Assembly: GCA_035457545.1 (NCBI GenBank)
Contig: DATIBM010000116.1
Coordinates: 1 to 9,147 of the forward strand
Length of the DNA: 9,147 nt
Origin: Nitrospira_G sp035457545
Lineage (GTDB): Bacteria; Nitrospirota; Nitrospiria; Nitrospirales; Nitrospiraceae
Reading direction: 5' to 3'
This document shows positions 5,627 through 9,147 of the stretch, in pieces. A program made the position numbers and the translations under genes. The notes under the pieces were generated by a model, which worked only from the letters and a program-made list of their open reading frames with translations, searched no databases and had not been told where the DNA came from. Each line of letters opens with the position of its first letter. The first letter of the stretch is position 1.

Positions 5627-7176
5627 GCCGCGGCTCCCTTCGCGCGAATCTTGACGAACTGAATCTTCCGGCCCAGGACCTTCTCCAGCAAATCGGCGCG
5701 GCCCTTGGCGGCCCACAGTTCGAGCTCGACATCGCCGGCGGTCTGCAGCGAGATCGTGATGGTGGCGCCGAGGCGCACCTGAAGGCTGCGGACGACGGCG
5801 AAATGGGAGCGGTCGAGGCCGTCGGCCACGCGGAGCATCGCGCTGAGCGTCTCGATGACCCGGCGGATGGCGCCGGACAAAACCCCAAAAGAGACGTGTT
5901 TCTTCTGCGGATGCGAGCGCCGGTGGTAGCGCGCGACGTTCGCGATGATCTCGATCTCCTCCGACTGAAATCCCGACAGGTCGCTGTGCTTGATCAAATA
6001 GTACGTGTGCTTGTGGTGCTGCCGGGGATTGATCATGTACCCGACATCATGCAGCAGCGCCGCATATTCCAGCCATTCCCGCTCCTTCCGCCCATAGCCG
6101 TGAACGGCCCTGGTCTGGTCGAAGAGCTGAAGCGCCAACTTGGCCACATGGTCGCCGTGGTCCAGCGGGACCTGGCACCGCCGCGCCAGACCGATCACGT
6201 TTCTCCGCCGGACATCCGGGATCTCCTGCTCGGCCTTGATCTTCTCGCGATGGCGCTGAATGAAATCATAGATCACGCCCTCCCTGATGGCCTTGTCGCT
6301 GATGATCAGCTCTTCCGCTTCGCAGAGCTCGAGCACCATGCGCAGCACCGTGGCGGCCGGGAACAGCGTGTCGGCGCGCTTGGGATCGATGCCCGGAATC
6401 GCCAGTCGTTCTTTGGGGCCGGATCGGCCCAGACGCGCTTCGATCGCTTCAAGATCCTTGCGCGCCACCGTGGCCAGGTTGAGCTGGGGCAGGGGACGTC
6501 CCGTCCGTTCCAGGTGGATCACTTCCGCGAGATTGCCCGCCATGCCGGAGGTCGCGACGATACGCTCGAAGCGCGTGCGGCGAAAGTCCTTGAACGCCTC
6601 TTCCAGTTGCGTCCGGATCAGGACCCGCATCTGCTTTTGCATCGACTTGGAATTGGGATTGCGGTGCAGGTACAGATCCTTGAGGCGAATGGCGCCCAAC
6701 TTCAGGCTGCATCCCCGCAGCAGGCCCTCCCGGTTGCCCGCCACCAGCTCGACCGATCCGCCACCGACGTCCACGACGAGAATCGGGCGCTCGGTGAGCG
6801 TCATGCTGTGCTGGACGCCCAGAAAAATGAGCCGAGCTTCCTCGCTCCCCGTGATCACGCGGACGGTCAAACCCGTCTCGCGGGCGATCTGTTCCAGAAA
6901 TTGGCCGCCGTTTCTGGCCTCCCGCACCGCGCTGGTGGCGACCGCCTCGATGCGCTCGAAGCCCCGGTTTCGGGCGAGCCGCACGAGGTTGCGGATCACC
7001 TCCAGCCCGCGCGCCACCGCCGAATCCGACAACCGCCTGGCGACAAATGCTCCGTCGCCCAATCTCGTAATGTCTTTGAGTCGATCGACGATCTTATACG
7101 AGAAGTCCGGTTGGACCTCGGCCAAGACGAGATGGATGGAATTGGTGCCGATGTCGAGAATGCCGAGTTTGGCCAT
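5623..7176 (-). CDS. Ppx/GppA-family exopolyphosphatase/pppGpp phosphatase with HD domain
   Basis: 517 aa, the length of full Ppx/GppA enzymes. The sugar-kinase/actin-like ATPase fold is clear: phosphate-1 motif LGILDIGTNSIHLV (4-17), SAVREARN (82-89), GSEEARL (110-116) with the catalytic-type Glu, and phosphate-2 motif VVDVGGGSVELV (134-145). Residues from about 320 form a C-terminal HD-type helical domain, with ALLHDVGY (373-380), RYHRR (416-420) and ADGLDRSH (451-458). The family releases phosphate from the end of polyphosphate chains and/or converts pppGpp to ppGpp; the sequence alone does not decide which, so I give no symbol. Start ATG 7176 has TAGGG 6 bases upstream, and part of that site is the terminus of the foldback element ending at 7183. 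It is the first gene of an overlapping trio with two kinase-like genes. Confidence 0.92.
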   Translation of the reverse strand: MAKLGILDIGTNSIHLVLAEVQPDFSYKIVDRLKDITRLGDGAFVARRLSDSAVARGLEVIRNLVRLARNRGFERIEAVATSAVREARNGGQFLEQIARETGLTVRVITGSEEARLIFLGVQHSMTLTERPILVVDVGGGSVELVAGNREGLLRGCSLKLGAIRLKDLYLHRNPNSKSMQKQMRVLIRTQLEEAFKDFRRTRFERIVATSGMAGNLAEVIHLERTGRPLPQLNLATVARKDLEAIEARLGRSGPKERLAIPGIDPKRADTLFPAATVLRMVLELCEAEELIISDKAIREGVIYDFIQRHREKIKAEQEIPDVRRRNVIGLARRCQVPLDHGDHVAKLALQLFDQTRAVHGYGRKEREWLEYAALLHDVGYMINPRQHHKHTYYLIKHSDLSGFQSEEIEIIANVARYHRRSHPQKKHVSFGVLSGAIRRVIETLSAMLRVADGLDRSHFAVVRSLQVRLGATITISLQTAGDVELELWAAKGRADLLEKVLGRKIQFVKIRAKGAAA

Positions 7177-7182
7177 GAGACC

Positions 7183-7381
7183 CTAGCCCGCATTATTCAT
7201 GAGCGCTTCTGCTGCAATCGCGGATTCGCCGCTACGACACAGCCTGACGGCGGGCGTGCTCGCCGCTCAATCCCTCGACGTACTGTTTCAAGTACGCCTT
7301 GGTCCTTCGCGGCTGTGCTTGCCCGTCTCGCCTGGCGACTGCGCGATTTCGCGACGAATCGTCATGAATAATGCGGGCTAG
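7183..7381. mobile_element. 199-bp MITE-like foldback element abutting the ppx start
   Basis: Perfect 20-bp terminal inverted repeats lie at 7183-7202 (CTAGCCCGCATTATTCATGA) and 7362-7381 (its exact reverse complement). Further nested pairs occur inside: GATTCG 7223-7228 with CGAATC 7355-7360, CACAGCC 7238-7244 with GGCTGTG 7311-7317, and CGTACT 7279-7284 with AGTACG 7291-7296. The whole could fold into one long branched structure. There is no coding capacity. The outermost CTAG is itself palindromic and may be a 4-bp target duplication, leaving termini beginning CCCGC. The termini look to me like those of some IS1380-type elements, but that is recollection, not a search. It ends six bases before the ppx ATG, so it must affect the ppx leader. 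Confidence 0.75.
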
Positions 7382-7559
7382 CAGGTTTCGGCGGAGGAAG
7401 GAGCGGGGTGAAGGAGACTCCTCTCGGCTCCCCTCAAACCACACGTCCGCCTGTGCGGCAAGCAACGGCGGACCAGCCTGTCGTCTTGGGCTTCGAGCTT
7501 AGCACAAGCCAGGGAGCCCTTGCGACAGACCTGCTCGGCCAAAATGGGATTGCTCGAGA
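7382..7559. other. Gene-free spacer with a hairpin; possible mobile-element debris
   Basis: 178 bases with no convincing gene; with the foldback element the gene-free stretch is 7177-7559 (383 bases). A hairpin can form between GTCCGCC (7446-7452) and GGCGGAC (7468-7474), with a 15-base loop. Next to it the minus strand reads GTGTGGTTTGAGGGGAGCC (about 7426-7444), loosely like sequence following domain V in some bacterial group II introns, but I cannot draw a proper domain V with its tetraloop and bulge. Short minus-strand frames crossing this stretch and the foldback element have no recognisable domain. Confidence 0.4.
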
Positions 7560-7823
7560 TCAGCGGCAATCAGGCGCGGAGCCGGCCATGACCACCTCCG
7601 CCTGTTGATCGGAACGAGTGAGATGGACCAGCAGGTAGGTAAAACCTTGCCTCGACAGGACGATCCGTCTCCGGCGGCTCAGCCGGTCTACGGCCTGGAG
7701 CAGTTCCGCCCAGCTCAGTTCCGGCAGCATCGCGGCCACCTCTTCAATCGTGAGCGGATGAGCTGCATCTTGCGCCAAGAGATCGAGAATCAGCGCGTCA
7801 GCGCTGCTGTCATCTTGTTGCAT
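7560..7823 (-). CDS. Small winged-helix-like protein of unknown function
   Basis: 87 aa from ATG 7823. I do not recognise the gene. Residues about 10-65 (ALILDLLAQDAAHPLTIEEVAAMLPELSWAELLQAV and RRRIVLSRQGFTYLLVHL, in separate blocks) have the helix-helix-helix-strand pattern of a small winged-helix domain: LTIEEVAAML as helix 2, AELLQAVDRLSRR as a recognition-type helix, and IVLSRQGFTYLLV as the beta wing. The start is supported by GGAGG (7830-7834) 6 bases upstream; an in-frame TTG at 7829 would add two residues, served by a second GGAGG at 7840-7844. It follows the psiE-like gene by 36 bases on the same strand, so the two are probably co-transcribed. A DNA-binding regulator is plausible, but the domain reading comes from pattern alone. 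Confidence 0.65.
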   Translation of the reverse strand: MQQDDSSADALILDLLAQDAAHPLTIEEVAAMLPELSWAELLQAVDRLSRRRRIVLSRQGFTYLLVHLTRSDQQAEVVMAGSAPDCR

Positions 7824-7825
7824 CA

Positions 7826-7844
7826 GCAACCTCCTGCAACCTCC
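7826..7844 (-). repeat. Tandem duplicated Shine-Dalgarno (9-bp repeat, period 10)
   Basis: GGAGGTTGC occurs twice on the minus strand, at 7826-7834 and 7836-7844, immediately before the small winged-helix gene. The proximal copy is ideally placed for ATG 7823 and the distal copy for an in-frame TTG at 7829. The duplication is exact and could raise ribosome loading. Confidence 0.6.
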
Positions 7845-7859
7845 GATGGACTGCCATCA

Positions 7860-8414
7860 TCAACCGGCGTCGGCTCGGTCCGCCGGCGACATCGGATCCT
7901 CCTGCTGCTCCCGTTCGAGAGAGCCGGCCGGAGAGAATCGCACCGCGACCACGCGGGTCACGGCCAGCACGAGCAGGATGCCTCCGAGCATGCCGAACCG
8001 GGAGGGATCGACGGCTTGAAACCACTCGGAGATGACCTCCGTCAACATGACGACAAGGATCGTGTCCACGATGAACGTCACCTTCACGCGCCCGGCCGAA
8101 AAGTAGGTGAGCGTGGTCTTGAGCACCTCGACCACGGCCAGGAGGATCAGGGCATCGACAATGACCTGCCGCAGGCCCACCTCGAGGGCCGATTGGAACA
8201 TCAGCGGAATGTCGAGCAAGGTCCGTCCCACTCCGCAGATGAAGGCGATCTGGATGGTCACGATCAAAAGACTCAGCGAGAGCCTGGTCAGCCGGTTCCA
8301 CAATTGGGAGGGGTCGAACGCCAGCATGCGACACAGCGCTTGCCTGACGACTCCCTCTCGTTCCCCCTCGCTTTCCGGGATGATGGCGATATGATCATGG
8401 ACCCAACTTGTCAT
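7860..8414 (-). CDS. PsiE-like four-helix inner-membrane protein
   Basis: 184 aa. Four hydrophobic segments: about 46-66 (LSLLIVTIQIAFICGVG), 84-105 (VIVDALILLAVVEVLKTTL), 112-131 (VTFIVDTILVVMLTEVISEW) and 140-160 (FGMLGGILLVLAVTRVVAV). Soluble N- and C-terminal tails are present, the latter acidic and Pro-containing. Segment spacing, the ALILLAVVEVLKT helix and the FIVDTILVVMLTEVI helix resemble the phosphate-starvation-inducible PsiE family, whose biochemical role is unknown. ATG 8414 has AAGGAGAGAGG just upstream. Divergent pstS supports a phosphate-linked assignment, although PsiE-family proteins outside enterobacteria are not all phosphate regulated. Confidence 0.75.
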   Translation of the reverse strand: MTSWVHDHIAIIPESEGEREGVVRQALCRMLAFDPSQLWNRLTRLSLSLLIVTIQIAFICGVGRTLLDIPLMFQSALEVGLRQVIVDALILLAVVEVLKTTLTYFSAGRVKVTFIVDTILVVMLTEVISEWFQAVDPSRFGMLGGILLVLAVTRVVAVRFSPAGSLEREQQEDPMSPADRADAG

Positions 8415-8435
8415 CGAGCGCCTCTCTCCTTTCCG

Positions 8436-8456
8436 GTTCGTTCATCCGTTCGTTCA
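8436..8456. repeat. Direct repeat in the psiE-like gene leader
   Basis: GTTCGTTCA occurs at 8436-8444 and 8448-8456, a 12-base period, 22-42 bases upstream of the psiE-like start. Direct repeats near one helical turn apart are typical of sites for OmpR/PhoB-class regulators, but the sequence does not match the PhoB box and the period is 12 rather than 11. Confidence 0.4.
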
Positions 8457-8495
8457 ATTCACGTATGCGATGATGGTGGCCTGTCCTCGTTTCCA

Positions 8496-8538
8496 CATCG
8501 TCAAGACGGCATCACCTGCGCGTAAAGTTCTGACGATG
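8496..8538. promoter_or_regulatory. Dyad in the psiE-pstS divergent region
   Basis: CATCGTCA (8496-8503) and TGACGATG (8531-8538) are a perfect 8-bp inverted repeat. After one mismatch the arms continue as GAC/GTT (8505-8507 with 8527-8529, one wobble). It lies between the divergent psiE-like and pstS genes, so it could be a shared operator or a hairpin in the psiE leader. I cannot name a regulator. Confidence 0.4.
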
Positions 8539-8597
8539 ATTTCTACTGCTTTTCCGATCGTATCGACGCAGATGTAACCGTTTCTTGATCTTTCAAT

Positions 8598-8618
8598 AAC
8601 GGCGGGGTAATCCCCGTT
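8598..8618. repeat. GC-rich hairpin upstream of pstS
   Basis: GGGG (8604-8607... region 8601-8610) faces CCCC (8612-8615) across a short TAAT-containing loop, with AAC (8598-8600) and GTT (8616-8618) able to extend the stem around a bulge. It sits 49-69 bases before the pstS ATG and could be a leader hairpin or an operator. The stem is short. Confidence 0.3.
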
Positions 8619-8666
8619 CTCCATGCTCATCGCCTGTCACCCAAGTCGATCTGAAAGGGGCATAGA

Positions 8667-9147
8667 ATGACTCGTCTGTTCATGGGAATCGGGGTCGCAA
8701 ACCTGTTGATCGCCGCGGTTGTTTTTGGTGTCTCGCCCTTGTCGGCCCAGGGGAAACCCATCATCAAGATCGACGGGTCGAGCACGGTCTATCCGGTGAC
8801 CGAAGCTGTGGCCGAGGAATTTCAGAAGGCCGCGAAGGGGTCGGTTCGGGTGACAGTCGGGATTTCGGGGACCGGGGGAGGGTTCAAGAAATTCTGCCGC
8901 GGAGAAATCGACATCGCCGACGCCTCCCGGCCCATCTTGAAAGAAGAGATCGCACTCTGTCGCGGGAACGGCGTCGCCTATATCGAGCTGCCCGTCGCCT
9001 ACGATGCGCTGACCGTCGTCGTCAACCCTCTGAACACCTGGCTCAACTCGATCTCGGTGGCGGATCTCAAGAAGATGTGGGAGCCGGCGGCTCAGGGCAC
9101 GATCACACGCTGGAATCAGATCAGGCCCGAATGGCCGAACACGCCGC
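8667..9147 (+). CDS. pstS: PstS, phosphate ABC transporter substrate-binding protein (N-terminal part, cut by window edge)
   Basis: Periplasmic high-affinity phosphate-binding protein feeding the PstCAB transporter. 160 codons are visible from ATG 8667, with GAAAGGGG (8653-8660) 6 bases upstream. Residues 1-27 form a signal peptide (hydrophobic LLIAAVVFGVSPL, cleavage likely after LSA at 24-26). Phosphate-binding landmarks are IDGSSTVYPVTEAVAEEF (35-52), GTGGGFKKFCRGEIDIADASRP (in two blocks, 69-78 and 79-89) and the AYDALTVVVNP strand (111-121). Cys78 and Cys98 are spaced so that they could form a disulfide. This is the PstS/SphX type beginning DGSSTVYP. It is divergent from the psiE-like gene; pstC, pstA and pstB would be expected beyond the right edge. 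Regulation by a PhoBR-type system is expected for the family, but I find no full Pho box. Confidence 0.92.
   Translation, partial: MTRLFMGIGVANLLIAAVVFGVSPLSAQGKPIIKIDGSSTVYPVTEAVAEEFQKAAKGSVRVTVGISGTGGGFKKFCRGEIDIADASRPILKEEIALCRGNGVAYIELPVAYDALTVVVNPLNTWLNSISVADLKKMWEPAAQGTITRWNQIRPEWPNTP

Noticed and set aside
5627..5716. 30-residue N-terminal extension of the intact kinase-like gene
   Set aside because: The extension lies inside ppx and reads as low-complexity Arg/Gly-rich sequence, whereas ATG 5626 has an ATGA overlap and an AAGGGAG ribosome site.
5611..7371. 586-codon open frame on the plus strand
   Set aside because: It lies antisense to the Ppx/GppA gene, whose motifs are unmistakable. 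Its translation has no recognisable domain, is rich in Arg, His, Asp and Gln as antisense frames in GC-rich DNA are, and runs into the foldback element.
7605..8525. 306-codon plus-strand frame
   Set aside because: Antisense to the psiE-like and winged-helix genes; the composition is His/Gln/Asp/Arg-rich and it has no domain or credible ribosome site.
8634..8640. CTGTCAC resembling a Pho box half-site before pstS
   Set aside because: Only one half-site is present; no second copy 11 bases away. It also lies too close to the ATG (26 bases) for an activator site.
1..9147. tRNA, rRNA, CRISPR arrays, riboswitches and phage genes
   Set aside because: Looked for by eye on both strands and found none; no regularly spaced repeat array, cloverleaf or recognisable conserved riboswitch core.

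Overview
The window reads as a GC-rich chromosomal segment of a Nitrospira-like bacterium (phylum Nitrospirota). That placement is an inference from gene content, gene order and the character of the proteins; there is no rRNA or other phylogenetic marker here. I see no tRNA, rRNA, CRISPR array or intact transposase gene.

Layout, left to right. (1) 1-1676, minus strand: type II secretion genes gspC then gspD, with gspD running off the left edge; they are 5 bases apart and look like one operon. (2) 1677-2088: a 412-base divergent intergenic region with structured repeats. (3) 2089-3546, plus strand: an ExeA/GspA-type AAA+ ATPase fused to C-terminal TPR repeats, followed at 3656-4150 by a SixA-type phosphohistidine phosphatase, probably with its own extended -10 promoter. 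(4) 4192-7176, minus strand: a Ppx/GppA phosphatase with HD domain, then two paralogous thymidylate-kinase-like P-loop proteins, all three genes overlapping. The downstream paralogue carries Arg in place of the Walker A Lys. (5) 7183-7381: a 199-bp non-coding foldback element with perfect 20-bp inverted termini, ending six bases before the ppx start codon. (6) 7382-7559: no gene; a hairpin and possibly old mobile-element debris. (7) 7560-8414, minus strand: a PsiE-like four-helix membrane protein followed by a small winged-helix-like protein. (8) 8415-8666: a divergent intergenic region with a dyad and direct repeats, then pstS (plus strand, cut by the right edge).

How it fits together. The left third concerns protein export across the outer membrane: GspC links the inner-membrane platform to the GspD secretin, and the ExeA-like ATPase may act in secretin assembly. 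The right two thirds have a phosphate theme: PstS (phosphate capture), PsiE (named for phosphate starvation induction), Ppx/GppA (polyphosphate or pppGpp hydrolysis), SixA (phosphohistidine phosphatase) and two P-loop nucleotide-kinase-like proteins. The most notable candidate for an undescribed system is the ppx/kinase/kinase operon, because an intact and a Walker-A-altered kinase are translated as neighbours, which suggests an active/non-canonical pair.
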